A stretch of 64,000 bases of DNA from CAYSGL01 sp964520985 (GCA_964520985.1 CAZFPB010000001.1:930001-994000); one strand, 5' to 3'. Counted from the stretch's first letter, positions 25,232 to 35,900 are shown. Made by a program: numbers and translations. The notes: generated by a model from the letters alone, not told the origin.

Positions 25232-26524
25232 TCAGGCGCTGGCAGAAATCCGTCTGCGATTAAGACGCTTAATAACAGCACCTGGAATTTTATGGGGTTT
25301 TTTGACTGCTGCTTTTATCAGTCCGAGCATCCAGAATGGCATCTTGCGAACTTCCCTTTCGTAGGATGGATAATCCCAGAAAGTTTTCAAAGGCGCCTTC
25401 ATCATTGCATCAAATTCCTGTTCTGTCATGCCGAGTTTCTTAATGACAAAGGCTCTATCTTCTTTTTGAAGTTCTGGCGGAATAGCAGGCTGCTGAATTT
25501 CACGCAGCGCCTCATCGCGCGTTATCCGCTTGTTTTTCACCAAGCAGGATAAGTGAGAGCGGCGCTTATCAAAACCAAATTTTGTTGGCAGGATATATCC
25601 TTGATAAAAACGCGTGTAAATTGACTCATAATGCTTGCCGCCATATGGCTCCCACTTCAACTCTTTCTTCAGAACCTCCATCGCTTCCAGTTTATTGAAA
25701 TCAATGTAATTCAAGATCGGAAAACGGCGTAATTTGCGAATGCGCGGATATTCGTACAAATATTGGAAGTAATTATAATGCGGGTATGTACGCAGCTTGT
25801 TACCGCCGGAAAACATTTTGTTTAGCGTTTTGATGTATTTCCAATCAGAGTGCCCGTGCGACCAAGTCGCCGGCACCATAATTTCTGTTACGACATTTGA
25901 ACCATCCATGATCCAACGTATGTCGTTCTTCTTGGCCAGTTTGTACAAGGTGGAAACGATGGCATGATCCGTTGGAATTTCGCTATCAGGTGTTGAGGCT
26001 TTCAGAAAGCTAGCCTGCAAGCGGCGGAACTCATCCCAGTTGAGGACCTGTGTATATAAATCCAGATCAAGCAGGCTAACAATATTCTCGATATTGCGTG
26101 CAGCGATTTCAGAATTCCAGCCATTGTCCAAATGAACGGCCAGTGGCCTTAAATTATAAACTTTTTTGCACAGGTAGGCGACATAAGTAGAATCTACCCC
26201 ACCCGACAAGCCTAAAATACAATCGTATTTTTTACCTTTGCCTTCATTTCTGATTGTTTCAAGGACGGTGTCAAGTTGACGCTTGCCCTCTTCCCCTTTG
26301 ATGACTTCGGTTGCAACACGCTCATCATAGTTGTGGCAATGATTGCATATACCGTCGCTATCGAACACGATCTCAGGATCGGATGTGTCCATAATACATT
26401 GTCTGCAAATTTGGTAACGGCCATGATTGTTTTTGAAAAGATTTTCACCTTTACGCGAGTCAGCGAGCTCTACCCAGGTTTTAATTTTTTCGTGCTTTTC
26501 TGCCGTACTATTATTTTGGGACAT
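25232..26524 (-). CDS. N-acetyl sugar amidotransferase (WbpG/PseA-like)
   Basis: A 430-residue PP-loop ATPase of the family that turns a sugar N-acetyl group into an acetamidino group with ATP and ammonia. It has an N-terminal zinc site (QICRQC about residue 38-43 and GICNHC about 58-63) and the PP-loop LGLSGGVDSTYV (about residues 105-116). The family depends on dedicated HisH- and HisF-like partners that supply ammonia, and both are encoded just upstream in this operon. In Pseudomonas aeruginosa the equivalent set makes the acetamidino-mannuronate of B-band LPS; related enzymes act on legionaminic or pseudaminic acid. The uronate genes at 42050-46162 favour the first. Confidence 0.9.
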   Translation of the reverse strand: MSQNNSTAEKHEKIKTWVELADSRKGENLFKNNHGRYQICRQCIMDTSDPEIVFDSDGICNHCHNYDERVATEVIKGEEGKRQLDTVLETIRNEGKGKKYDCILGLSGGVDSTYVAYLCKKVYNLRPLAVHLDNGWNSEIAARNIENIVSLLDLDLYTQVLNWDEFRRLQASFLKASTPDSEIPTDHAIVSTLYKLAKKNDIRWIMDGSNVVTEIMVPATWSHGHSDWKYIKTLNKMFSGGNKLRTYPHYNYFQYLYEYPRIRKLRRFPILNYIDFNKLEAMEVLKKELKWEPYGGKHYESIYTRFYQGYILPTKFGFDKRRSHLSCLVKNKRITRDEALREIQQPAIPPELQKEDRAFVIKKLGMTEQEFDAMMKAPLKTFWDYPSYEREVRKMPFWMLGLIKAAVKKPHKIPGAVIKRLNRRRISASA

Positions 26525-26617
26525 GTTTACCGATCAACATTAAAAAATTGTTCTTTAACAGTGATGTAAACACTAAAATCAGCAGGAAATCAAACGCAAT
26601 CCATTGGCTAGACAAGT

Positions 26618-27412
26618 TTATGCAAAAATTGATTTCATCTCGGAATCGCTCGGAAATTTAATCAAAACAGCTCTGTGCGGTCCCTGAAAAACAAAAATGC
26701 TGCCGGCTGCAACGGCCGAGACACCGGCTTCGCGCACTACCGTGGCACAGTCGGCAATTTTACCAGCCCCGCCGCAAGCGACGACAGGAATGGTAACAGC
26801 GTCGGATACAGCCCGGCAAATATCAATATCATAGCCCGTAAACATGCCATCGCGGTCGATCGAATTGAGAAATATCTCTCCAGCTCCTGCCATTTCCGCC
26901 TGCCGGGCGGCCTCTACAGGGTCCATTCTATGGTTTTTTCGTCCACTATTACTAAAAACCTGAGTTTTGCCGAACAGGGTCTTTTTGAAATCAATCGAAA
27001 TGACAACGCTCTGCGCGCCTGAAAAATCAGCGATCTGACGGGCAAGGGCTAGATTGTCGAAATGTGCAGAATTCAAGACAACTTTTTCGACCCCTAAAGA
27101 AAACAGTGTCTTCGCATCGTCAAAAGAAGACACGCCGCCACCATAAGCCATAGGCATGAATGCCTCACCAGCAATTTCTTCAATCAGGCTAAAATTGGGT
27201 TTGCGCTTTTCTTTTGTCGCTGTGATGTCCAGCAGGACAATTTCATCTGCACCTTTATCATTAAATATCTTTACGGCTATACGCGGATCACCGACATATT
27301 TCTCATTTTTGAATTTTTGCGTTTTATAGAGAAGGCCGTCACTTTTGATGAGCAGAACTGGCATGACTCTGGGTCTGTGAACGCGGCGGTTTTTAAGTGT
27401 GACATTATTCAT
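26618..27412 (-). CDS. HisF-like ammonia-channel partner of the sugar amidotransferase
   Basis: A 264-residue TIM barrel homologous to imidazole-glycerol-phosphate synthase HisF. The start at 27412 (MNNVTLKNRR) overlaps the HisH-like gene by eight bases. The first catalytic Asp of true HisF (in the CLDV motif) is replaced: the strand here reads PVLLIKSDG, with Leu at about residue 21. The second Asp (SIDFK, about 141) and the phosphate loops (AYGGGV, ACGGAG) remain. Loss of the first Asp should abolish cyclase chemistry but leave the barrel as an ammonia tunnel, as expected for the WbpG partner. It lies directly upstream of that gene. Confidence 0.88.
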   Translation of the reverse strand: MNNVTLKNRRVHRPRVMPVLLIKSDGLLYKTQKFKNEKYVGDPRIAVKIFNDKGADEIVLLDITATKEKRKPNFSLIEEIAGEAFMPMAYGGGVSSFDDAKTLFSLGVEKVVLNSAHFDNLALARQIADFSGAQSVVISIDFKKTLFGKTQVFSNSGRKNHRMDPVEAARQAEMAGAGEIFLNSIDRDGMFTGYDIDICRAVSDAVTIPVVACGGAGKIADCATVVREAGVSAVAAGSIFVFQGPHRAVLIKFPSDSEMKSIFA

Positions 27413-28055
27413 GAGACGGAACCCATTTTGAAAAATTTTTAAATATCTGCATGCCAAATTTATGGCTTTTTTCCGGATGGAACTGGGCGCCGATAATATT
27501 ATCGCGTGTGAACATGGCCGTTACCGTAAGGCTGCCATACTCAGTTGTCGCCAAAAGATTTTCTCGCTCTGCGCAATCAACTTGAAACGTATGGACGAAA
27601 TAGAAACGCGGATCATCCGGCATATCATTTAAGATAGGATGGCTTTTTTCCTGATCGATAAAATTCCAGCCGATATGAGGAAACTTTGTTTTTTCGCCGG
27701 CCGGCACCAGACGGCGCATATCCTTGGTTATACCCTTAATCCATCCAAGGCCGGGCTTAACGCCTTCCTCGCTGCCTTCGCTCATCAACTGCATGCCGAC
27801 GCAAACGCCCAGGACAGGAGTTTTTTCCACCAAGACCTTATGATTCAAAACATCCACAATGCCGCGCTCGGCCAGATTATTCATGCCCTGATCAAACGCG
27901 CCGACGCCAGGCAGGATAATTTTTGTTGCCTGCGCGATTTCTTTTTCCGTGGTCACTAGTTTGGAATCGACACCGATACGCCGAAACATATTGATGATGG
28001 ATCCCAGATTGCCCAGCCCGTAATCGACCACATGTATCATCTCCGAATTATCCAT
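27405..28055 (-). CDS. HisH-like glutamine amidotransferase subunit
   Basis: A 216-residue class I glutaminase that should release ammonia for the HisF-like/WbpG-like pair. The nucleophile is Cys85 in LGVCVGMQLM, and the His/Glu pair lies in AQFHPEKSH (about 193/195). The start is 28055 (MDNSEMIHVV), overlapping the AsnB-like gene by eight bases, or the Met five codons later. Context rather than sequence alone separates it from the histidine pathway: no other his gene is adjacent, and the only his gene in the window (hisG) is 24 kb away. Confidence 0.9.
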   Translation of the reverse strand: MDNSEMIHVVDYGLGNLGSIINMFRRIGVDSKLVTTEKEIAQATKIILPGVGAFDQGMNNLAERGIVDVLNHKVLVEKTPVLGVCVGMQLMSEGSEEGVKPGLGWIKGITKDMRRLVPAGEKTKFPHIGWNFIDQEKSHPILNDMPDDPRFYFVHTFQVDCAERENLLATTEYGSLTVTAMFTRDNIIGAQFHPEKSHKFGMQIFKNFSKWVPSHE

Positions 28056-30015
28056 AGGATCTCGCTGTTGTTAGCTGAGTGGCTTTATCTGTTGAAGATT
28101 TCTCCGGCAGACCTTTTTTCCAGGCGCCGCTTTCAAACAAACTTAACCATTCATTCAAACTAATCCAGCGCCATAATTCCCAAGACTGATCGCTCTCGCC
28201 TGATTGATGGCTAAACCATAATTTCTCGATAGTCGCATGATCATATTCAGGCCGCGTGGTAATGGGCCCTTCAAAGAGCCGCTCTGCCGACCAATTTTTT
28301 AAATCATGGCGCAGCCATTGATCTTGGGGAGCCGCGAACCCAACCTTATCGACCCGCCAGCGGATGGATTCAGGAATAATGTTTTTAGCGGCTTGCCTGA
28401 GAATATGTTTTTGCCAACCGTATTTTATCAGCACATCGGATGGCAACCTCAGGCACCATTCCACTAGATCATAATCCAGATAGGGAAAGCGTGTTTCAAC
28501 GGCGTGCGCCATGCCATTACAGTCGGCTGAATGCAGGTTATTGGCGAGCATGTCGTACATCACGCCTTTAGCCAGCGTATAGCGCAATGTGTTTGCCGGG
28601 TAGGCTTCGGGAAGCCCTTCCCATTTATTGACAGAAGGCCTCCTTAAGGGGCGCGTATGATACAAGAACGCTTTTCCGATAAGATGTAAAAAATCTGACA
28701 TCTGATGAGCCACTGCTACATCAATTCGCCTCTTTCCATCGTCATATCGGGCGACTTCTTTTTGCAACCTGCTATTGAAAAGATGCGTATTAAGGGCAGC
28801 ATCTATCCAGTGTCCGCGCGCGATCTGATCATATTGATGATTTTTAAAATAATGCTGATAACCAGCCAGCACTTCATCCGATCCTTGCCCATCGAGCAGA
28901 ACCGTCGTTCCATGTTTTTTGGCATCGCGCGTTACGCACCACTCCAGATACATAGAAGCCGACAAAAAAGGCTGTTCCTGATGCCAGTGCAGACGTTGCG
29001 ATTCATTTATAATATCCCGGCCGTGCGGATTAACTGAACTTGAAGGAATGTTTTTATAGCCGAGCATATCATCTATGTATGAGCCTTCCGACATGGTCGG
29101 ATCATTTTCAAATCGCGCCGAGTAAGTGTAACCAAGCGTCGCCTGATCTTTTTCCTCCAGAACTTTGAGCAGGCCGACGATGGTCGATGAGTCCAGACCG
29201 CCTGACAGGCAAGCCCCTACCTTGACATCTGATCGCAATCTCATTGCAACAGATTTCTCAAGGCGATTCCGGAATTCTTCCGCCAGACTTGCTCTGCTTT
29301 TACGCGTGTAATTATTAGTGTAATCAGGCATCCAATAGCGACGGATCGATTGGATATTTCCCTCTAAATCAATTGTCATGCAATGCGCAGGAGGCAACCT
29401 AAAAATATCTTTAAAGAATATTTCTTTATCAACGTATGACGTTATCCCGTTCATGAAGGCCGACACGACGGATTCATTGATTTGAGGATAAACGTCGGGG
29501 TGCGCGAAGAGCGCCTTCGCTTCAGATGCCAGAGCAATTCCACCTTGCGGCAGAGAGGTGTAATATAAAGGCTTCTCCCCAAAACGATCGCGGGCAACAA
29601 ATAATATTTTTTCGGAACGATCCCACAGAGCAAAGGCAAACATGCCGTTCAATTTTAGAAGACATTCTTCGCCCCAGCACGCATAAGCGGCGAGCAGAAC
29701 TTCTGTATCGCTTTCACTTTTAAAAGTATAACCTTTGGAAATCAGCTGTTCGCGCAATTCAATGTAATTATAGATTTCACCATTAAAGACGATCACATAA
29801 CGGCCGCTCATGTCTTCCATCGGTTGATGGCCCAACGGGGACAGATCAATAATGGAGAGGCGGCGATGCCCCATGCCGAGCACACCCTGACCGGTACTTT
29901 CGATCAGCTCGCCCGCATCATCAGGGCCGCGATGGGCAATCCGGTCCCGCATGTCGCGCAAGATGGACATGGGGAAGGACGTGTCAGGCGTTAAAAGGGC
30001 AACAAGTCCGCACAT
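28048..30015 (-). CDS. asnB: glutamine-hydrolysing asparagine synthase-like amidotransferase
   Basis: A 655-residue protein with an N-terminal class II glutaminase domain (Cys2 after Met removal, MCGLVALL, IAHRGPDDAG) and a C-terminal synthetase domain with the PP-loop CLSGGLDSST. Length is normal for AsnB. It may make asparagine. Inside polysaccharide loci, however, AsnB homologues are often used to amidate uronic acid carboxyls, and the uronate pathway here makes that attractive. The ATG at 30015 is required for the catalytic N-terminal Cys. Confidence 0.88.
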   Translation of the reverse strand: MCGLVALLTPDTSFPMSILRDMRDRIAHRGPDDAGELIESTGQGVLGMGHRRLSIIDLSPLGHQPMEDMSGRYVIVFNGEIYNYIELREQLISKGYTFKSESDTEVLLAAYACWGEECLLKLNGMFAFALWDRSEKILFVARDRFGEKPLYYTSLPQGGIALASEAKALFAHPDVYPQINESVVSAFMNGITSYVDKEIFFKDIFRLPPAHCMTIDLEGNIQSIRRYWMPDYTNNYTRKSRASLAEEFRNRLEKSVAMRLRSDVKVGACLSGGLDSSTIVGLLKVLEEKDQATLGYTYSARFENDPTMSEGSYIDDMLGYKNIPSSSVNPHGRDIINESQRLHWHQEQPFLSASMYLEWCVTRDAKKHGTTVLLDGQGSDEVLAGYQHYFKNHQYDQIARGHWIDAALNTHLFNSRLQKEVARYDDGKRRIDVAVAHQMSDFLHLIGKAFLYHTRPLRRPSVNKWEGLPEAYPANTLRYTLAKGVMYDMLANNLHSADCNGMAHAVETRFPYLDYDLVEWCLRLPSDVLIKYGWQKHILRQAAKNIIPESIRWRVDKVGFAAPQDQWLRHDLKNWSAERLFEGPITTRPEYDHATIEKLWFSHQSGESDQSWELWRWISLNEWLSLFESGAWKKGLPEKSSTDKATQLTTARSYG

Positions 30016-30076
30016 TCAGAAAAAACCGCTCAGTTAGTGGGGCCAGCACAGCATAATACCAAGTGCTTATAGGAAG

Positions 30077-30103
30077 AAAAGCCGTTTCATGTAACAAAGC
30101 GGC
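30077..30103 (-). terminator. possible imperfect terminator hairpin
   Basis: GCCG-TTTC / AAAG-CGGC arms with one mismatch or bulge, followed on the minus strand by TTTTCTTCC. It lies in the 129-base gap between the methyltransferase gene and asnB, the longest gap inside the core of the locus. It may attenuate rather than stop transcription. Confidence 0.35.
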
Positions 30104-30144
30104 CATTCTTCTCTATTTTTCATATTTTATCAGCGTTATCCGGT

Positions 30145-31029
30145 TCACGCTGCACGAAACATCATGGTAGAACGGCGTCTATCACGGGCAGGGAAGGAAA
30201 AAATACGGTCTTTGCGCAAAGCACGCAGTCCATACCATTCATATAAGTAATGAATAATGCGCCAGCTGAGTTTTAAATCATGGTCGTACACGTAGAGAGA
30301 AGGATCCGTCTCATCTCGTCTTTGTTCGAGCTTGAAGCCCTCCTTCTCAAAAATCTGGACAACACGATCCGCTTGTCTCAAAGAGAAGTAACTGAACTCA
30401 TCGAGCTGAACCCGTACGGCCACACCCAAAGTCGGAATTACGGAGTGGTTGACGATAATTTGTCCGCCCGGTTTCAGGATTTTCTTCAAATCTTGAACGT
30501 GCTGCGGCAGATCTTTACAGAACATGATCGCCGCACGCAGCATGATAATGTCGTATTTTTCGTCCGTCAGTTGATCGATGCGATGCTCATTGAAGTTAAA
30601 GCAAAAAACTTTCATGCCATGAGTCGTTCTGGCGTAATCAATCGAAGGCTCATTAATTTCTGTCATCGTGACATCGGCGCCCATTTCCTTGAATACGTTC
30701 AAGAAGTGCCCATTGCCTCCGCTCACATCCAGTATTTTTTTACCCGATACTTCAATATTCCAGGGCTTCAAATAGTCTTTGATAAACTCATGGGCCGTGC
30801 CCAATGAATATTCAATGTGAACCGGCGCAACGAAATAATCGTACATGGACGCTTCATCGGACGCTGATTTCTTAAAGCTGCTGCAGGGCAGAAAACTTAA
30901 AGGGTAATAACTTTTTTGACGCGGGGTGCCACAACCACAGGTGCGACACAGCAACCAATGCCGTTTATAGGTTGTCAATTTGACCAGATCACCTGATTGG
31001 CATTCCGAACACTTATTTTCACTTCTCAT
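30145..31029 (-). CDS. class I SAM-dependent methyltransferase with an N-terminal zinc ribbon
   Basis: A 294-residue protein. Residues 1-35 contain KCSECQSGD and LLCRTCGCG, a likely zinc ribbon. Residues 85-200 form the Rossmann methyltransferase with motif I ILDVSGGNGHFLNVF (variant of DxGxGxG), the acidic end of the second strand TEINEPS, and LKPGGQIIVN. This domain pair is common among sugar C- or O-methyltransferases in polysaccharide clusters. The acceptor is unknown. It follows the second Wzt-like ATPase by 11 bases. Confidence 0.85.
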   Translation of the reverse strand: MRSENKCSECQSGDLVKLTTYKRHWLLCRTCGCGTPRQKSYYPLSFLPCSSFKKSASDEASMYDYFVAPVHIEYSLGTAHEFIKDYLKPWNIEVSGKKILDVSGGNGHFLNVFKEMGADVTMTEINEPSIDYARTTHGMKVFCFNFNEHRIDQLTDEKYDIIMLRAAIMFCKDLPQHVQDLKKILKPGGQIIVNHSVIPTLGVAVRVQLDEFSYFSLRQADRVVQIFEKEGFKLEQRRDETDPSLYVYDHDLKLSWRIIHYLYEWYGLRALRKDRIFSFPARDRRRSTMMFRAA

Positions 31030-31040
31030 TAAAGTCGCCT

Positions 31041-32357
31041 CTATTGGTTACCTGTGATTCTGGATGGTTCAGGGTCTGTATTGTCTCCTAAATACCATTG
31101 GGCGGGATAATGCATGTAGGGAGGATCACTGTCATTAGTTTCTGTAACTTTTATGTAATTATTAGCCAAATAATGCACAGCTTTGTTGTCTTTTTTCAGG
31201 ATAGCAGCCATGACATAATCTCGATGCCCCAATGGGCAGTCCTGCAGATCCACTTCTATGATATCAGATGAATGGGAAAGTCCCACTCCCGATTCTGCTT
31301 TAGCGATATAGCTTCCCTGCCCATCAAAAAACAACAGATCACAGGTCAATGCCTCAAGCCTCTCCGATGTCTTGATCACAACATCAATCTGCATAGGCAT
31401 GCCAGTCGAAAACTGATTGGTTTTTTTCTGAAGACTGCGGAAATCTACGCGGGAAATATACGTATTGCTTGCCGGCGGCACGGATCCATAAATTTCCTGA
31501 ATGGTTTTCACCATAGTATCATGAAGATCTGCTCGCTCCATGTGTGAGGGGGCTTGAATATAGTTTTCAGAGACAGGCCCCCTATCTGATTCAGCGCTGG
31601 AATTTTGGCGCAACATGGTTGCATCGTATGCGGCGGTAATTTCTTCAACCGGGCCGAACGCGCGAATTTTTCCCTCATCAATCCACAAGGCTTTTTCACA
31701 AAATTCCAATATCTGACCGCGAGAATGAGACACAAGCAGCAAGGTACATCCAGAGTTTGTCAGTTTCTTCATACGCTCAACGGATTTTGTCGCAAAGTAG
31801 GAATCCCCCGCCCCCAATACTTCATCAATAATAAGAATGTCAGGCGTAATGGCTGTCGCAACGGCGAATTGAAGACGGGCAGCCATGCCCAAAGAATAAT
31901 TTTTTAAAGGTTGATTGATGAACTTTCCCAGCTCAGCATATTGAACCACATCATCATATGCGCAAATTAAGGCATCGCCGCGAAGTCCATTATAGAGCAG
32001 CGCATTGCGTATATTTTCATCGCCGGTAATTTCCGGGTGGAACCCCCCGCCCAGTCGCATCAAAGCCTGTACAGTTCCTTGCACATGAACAGCACCCGAA
32101 GAAGGAGCGATCATCTGTCCGATAATTTTCAACAGAGTGGTTTTCCCCGCACCGTTGCGGCCGATCACACCGATCCGCTCGCCTTTTTCAATGACGACAT
32201 CGATATTGGACAAGGCTTGCTTGATTGCAAAAGCAGGCCGCTTTTTCCAGAAACGCAATGCGTAATACCCACACTGGTCAAGGACCATGGAGACGTGTCC
32301 GGGATATAATTTATAGGATTTATTTAATCCTGTAATAGAGATCGCCTGATTAGTCAT
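31041..32357 (-). CDS. polysaccharide ABC transporter ATP-binding protein (Wzt-like, second copy)
   Basis: A 438-residue ATPase for export of a lipid-linked glycan. Walker A is IGRNGAGKTTLLK (about residues 64-76), the signature is NYSLGMAARLQ, and Walker B is ILIIDEVLGAGD. Residues 270-438 form a Wzt-type C-terminal extension that in O-antigen exporters recognises the modified non-reducing end. It has no permease gene beside it; the only permease in the locus is at 41256. It lies between the amidotransferase at 32362 and a methyltransferase, which suggests recognition of a different terminal structure from that of the first copy. Confidence 0.9.
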   Translation of the reverse strand: MTNQAISITGLNKSYKLYPGHVSMVLDQCGYYALRFWKKRPAFAIKQALSNIDVVIEKGERIGVIGRNGAGKTTLLKIIGQMIAPSSGAVHVQGTVQALMRLGGGFHPEITGDENIRNALLYNGLRGDALICAYDDVVQYAELGKFINQPLKNYSLGMAARLQFAVATAITPDILIIDEVLGAGDSYFATKSVERMKKLTNSGCTLLLVSHSRGQILEFCEKALWIDEGKIRAFGPVEEITAAYDATMLRQNSSAESDRGPVSENYIQAPSHMERADLHDTMVKTIQEIYGSVPPASNTYISRVDFRSLQKKTNQFSTGMPMQIDVVIKTSERLEALTCDLLFFDGQGSYIAKAESGVGLSHSSDIIEVDLQDCPLGHRDYVMAAILKKDNKAVHYLANNYIKVTETNDSDPPYMHYPAQWYLGDNTDPEPSRITGNQ

Positions 32358-32361
32358 TCCC

Positions 32362-32976
32362 TTATACCATTTCCCCAGACAATATTTTTGCCAACCAGAG
32401 ATGATGCCTATCCGCTTGAGGGATCGTGCGTTCTGGATGCCACATCACACCAAACCAGGGAAGCGTAGTATGTCTTATCGCCTCAATGCTCCCGTCCTCC
32501 GCCGTCGCTTCGGCAAGAAGTCCATCTCCCAACGAGGCGCCGGTTATGCCATAATTATGAAAGCTATTAACCACCAGCGTTTCACCGTTCCAGTCAATTG
32601 GATGATCTTTGGCAACGTGGTCAGAAATTTCTTTGTTTTTGCCACCGCAATAGAGATTGATCATCTGCATTCCTCTGCAGATTCCGATGACCGGCAATTT
32701 TTTATGCTCTGCCAAAGTGAGCAGTTTCATTTCAAAATTCTGGCGAACCTCATCAAAAGAGATACCCGTTTCAAGCGTATCATTGCCGCCGCTTAAGATA
32801 AAACCTGACAAATTATGTTCTTCAATAAAACCTTTTTCACCGCCGGCAACATTTGGAATCAGCACCGGGAAAAATCCCAGCCTGCGCAGTAATAGGGTCC
32901 ATTGCATGTCCAGTGAATTGCGCCGCTCACCATGCTCACTCACATCCACCCGCATCGTGATGCCTATTTTTTTCAT
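32362..32976 (-). CDS. class I glutamine amidotransferase-like hydrolase (Cj1417-like, PuuD family)
   Basis: A 204-residue peptidase-C26-type hydrolase. The nucleophile is Cys100 in GICRGMQMINLY, with His180/Glu182 in MWHPER; LSGGNDT is the oxyanion region. By fold it could be a gamma-glutamyl-GABA hydrolase. However, it follows a glutamine-kinase-like gene by a TAATG junction and shares the operon with a Cj1416-like cytidylyltransferase. In Campylobacter jejuni the corresponding enzyme Cj1417 hydrolyses gamma-glutamyl-CDP-amidate to glutamate and CDP-phosphoramidate. I infer that role from context. Confidence 0.82.
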   Translation of the reverse strand: MKKIGITMRVDVSEHGERRNSLDMQWTLLLRRLGFFPVLIPNVAGGEKGFIEEHNLSGFILSGGNDTLETGISFDEVRQNFEMKLLTLAEHKKLPVIGICRGMQMINLYCGGKNKEISDHVAKDHPIDWNGETLVVNSFHNYGITGASLGDGLLAEATAEDGSIEAIRHTTLPWFGVMWHPERTIPQADRHHLWLAKILSGEMV

Positions 32977-35900
32977 TATTTAATAATCCTGATAAGTCTG
33001 GCTCTGCAATCCAGATCTACTCTCTTCGCTGTATCAAGGGAATGATATTTTTCAGAACCGATGCCAATTGCTGCCGGCAAGCCAAATTCCGCCGCCCTGA
33101 TCGCCATATGAGAGTTAGCGCCGCCATACTGAGTAATCAATCCGGCAATCCTATACCCAAACAGCCAGTCATAGCCCGGGTCTGCCGCATTAATGCGAAC
33201 AATCTTGCCGCATAAATTATCTTTGGCAACCTCCCCTTGTTCCAAGGAATATAAAGGAGCGATTATACTTTTTTCGGTAATAAAATTAGGTTGCGTGTCA
33301 GGAACGCGGAACGAAACAAAATCTTTCTGATCAAATATTAAAGGGGGTAATTCTATCTGCATATTGTAATAGGCATTCAGGCGCGCCTCTCTCACCTTTT
33401 CTTGCAGATACGCAATCCCCCGGCCTCCTTCAGCATATGATGTCCATTCAGGCAGGGCGATGTTCGCGACATCATCCCGGGTTAACCCCATAGAAGCGCC
33501 CGCTTTAATGAAATATTGAATGGCCTCTGAGAGATACCGCGTGAAAACAAATTTTGCTTCTTCCCGCCCATGGATGGCTTTATGGCAGAAATGATCAAAT
33601 TGAGCGAAACTGACGTTCAAACCCAGCCGGTTAAATTCCCGCTCCAATAGTTCAATTTCATCGTTACGCCACGAAAAAACACTGTCCTCTATCGGCGTAG
33701 AATTTTGAATGACAGCGTCCAGATAAAAGGCCGGATTTTCATCATATCGTAAAGAAGTGGCATCATAACTGCCTGGTCTCAAATGCCCATATTCATTTAC
33801 AAACGCATCAAAGCTCAGCGAGCCTGTCTTGACGCGCCACGCATCGCGCTGGAACCGAGAAGAAACTGTATGAATAGATAGAAGATATTCATTCACACGG
33901 CCCGTGTCCAAATAACCCATTTGAACGGCGGATCTCAGTAAGATGGTCGCAATAAATCCTGATCTGGCAAGATGCGCGAATAAGACCGTTCCTTGTTGAC
34001 GGCAAGCCTCCAGCAATGAGACGGCATTTAAAATAGGCTGCCCTTCTGGAAGTGTACCGCTTAGCTGCTCATAGTTTTCCTGAACAGACTTGATGGCGAG
34101 ATGATCATTATCTATACGCAAAAAAGCGCCATTGGTTACAGCCAACAACCCTTTTTTTATTTCGCTAATTTCATTATGCGACAATAAGGCTTCTTGAGAT
34201 AAGCGCTTCGTCCAGCGATCGAAATCAAATGAAAAACAGGTCGGTATGACATCGAATTCAATTTTATCGTGTAAAGAAGGATGGTTTTTTAACCAGGAAA
34301 CACAAAAATTTATTAGCTTTTCGGCTGTTGGCGAAGAGACTTCTGCCGGAACAAACGAATTAAGACTGGCTCTAACATCTACGTACGGCTGTCCGCAGAA
34401 AAGTAGCATAAGCTTATGCGGTCTTACATCATGATACCCAAATTCTGCGCGTTGCTGTGCCCATGCATCATTCATAATAAGAAAATCATAAAGACTGCTA
34501 GCCAACCACGTCGGATGAATACCAATAATTTCCGCCGGATTCCAATCCGGCATAACCCCGTAAGCAGGAAGCGCGCCTCTGATTTTATCAGAAGGTGCCT
34601 GCATTTCGCTTAAAAAATTCTGCGCCGTATGGAGACGCGATTGAATTTCTTCATCGACATCATCCGAAGGCGACTCCGTCAAAACGAGGGGACGAACCTG
34701 CAGAATAAAAACCTTTAAATCAGCATCAACCGCAAATTCAATATCCAATGCGTCATGATCGAGCGTGAATTCTAATTCTTTTGACGCTTTGATCAACGTA
34801 TCAGACCAGACCGGATCCTGTTGCGTTACCTCTTCAACTCCACGAAAAACAACCAGACTTTGCGTTTCAACTGCATGCCCACTAGTGACAGCGGTCGTAT
34901 CCTCTCCGCAAGCATAATTAATGCGGTAATAAGGAGCTCCATTACGCAGCAAACGGGTAAAAATTACGCCGCTTGCAATGACATTTTCAACCATTGGCTG
35001 AACGAATACCTGATGAGCGCCCCCATCATCCGGGAAAGAGGCGATGACCTCTTCTATCGTTCTTTCTATATCGCCAGCCGTCAAAGGGACATTAACGACA
35101 GAATGAAAAACGCCTGCATTGGCACTCAGAAAACTATCTTCACTTAATGCCGAGCTACGTATGGCCAATAGACCGCGGTTAAATTTTTCCTGAATATCAT
35201 GGATAATAGAAAGCTTCCGGGATGCATAATCATGACAATCAAAGCGATACTGCGGAGGAATAATGCCGTGTTCCAGACGATCCTGCAGCCTGTTGAGTGT
35301 CTCAGCCTTGCTTCCCATAACAAAACGGGTCAATGAAGACGGGTCATTTAAATCGCTCCATACACCTTGCATATCATGTAAAGAGATTGGGCAGTTTTTT
35401 TCCATCATGGATTGAATAAAATAAGATAAATGCTTTTTTCCAGGATCTATCTGATGCAGTTCCTGTAAAAAAAGCGCGACATGTTCATGAGGCACATAGA
35501 GTAAGCCGACAAACTCCACCGTCTTTGCCTCAGGAGCGCCAATTCGAAACAGCTCCACATCTTGCGCCTGATGATTACTCAATGCTTTGTGTCTGTGCGG
35601 ATAAGAGGCATCAATGGCTACGACAATATTACCGGCCGATGAGTGTATCAGTTTCCCGAGTTCTTCCGGATGAAACACAATATCGCTGTAACTGATCAGC
35701 ACGCCGCCTGTGCCGGTGAAATCGCCATGCTTCAATGAATCAGTGCCGCCTGTCTGTTGCCAGTCAGAATTGATGGTATAGGTCAGATCGGGATATTTTT
35801 TCTCTACGCTGTCTACAGAATATCCGCCAATAAACTGCACGGTTCCTGCATGAAATTTAAACGCGTATAACAGCCAATCCAGTACACTTTCCTGAGCACC

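Noticed and set aside
26618..28055. HisF and HisH as part of the histidine biosynthesis pathway
   Set aside because: The first catalytic Asp of HisF is lost and the pair sits beside a WbpG-like sugar amidotransferase; a role in ammonia supply fits better.
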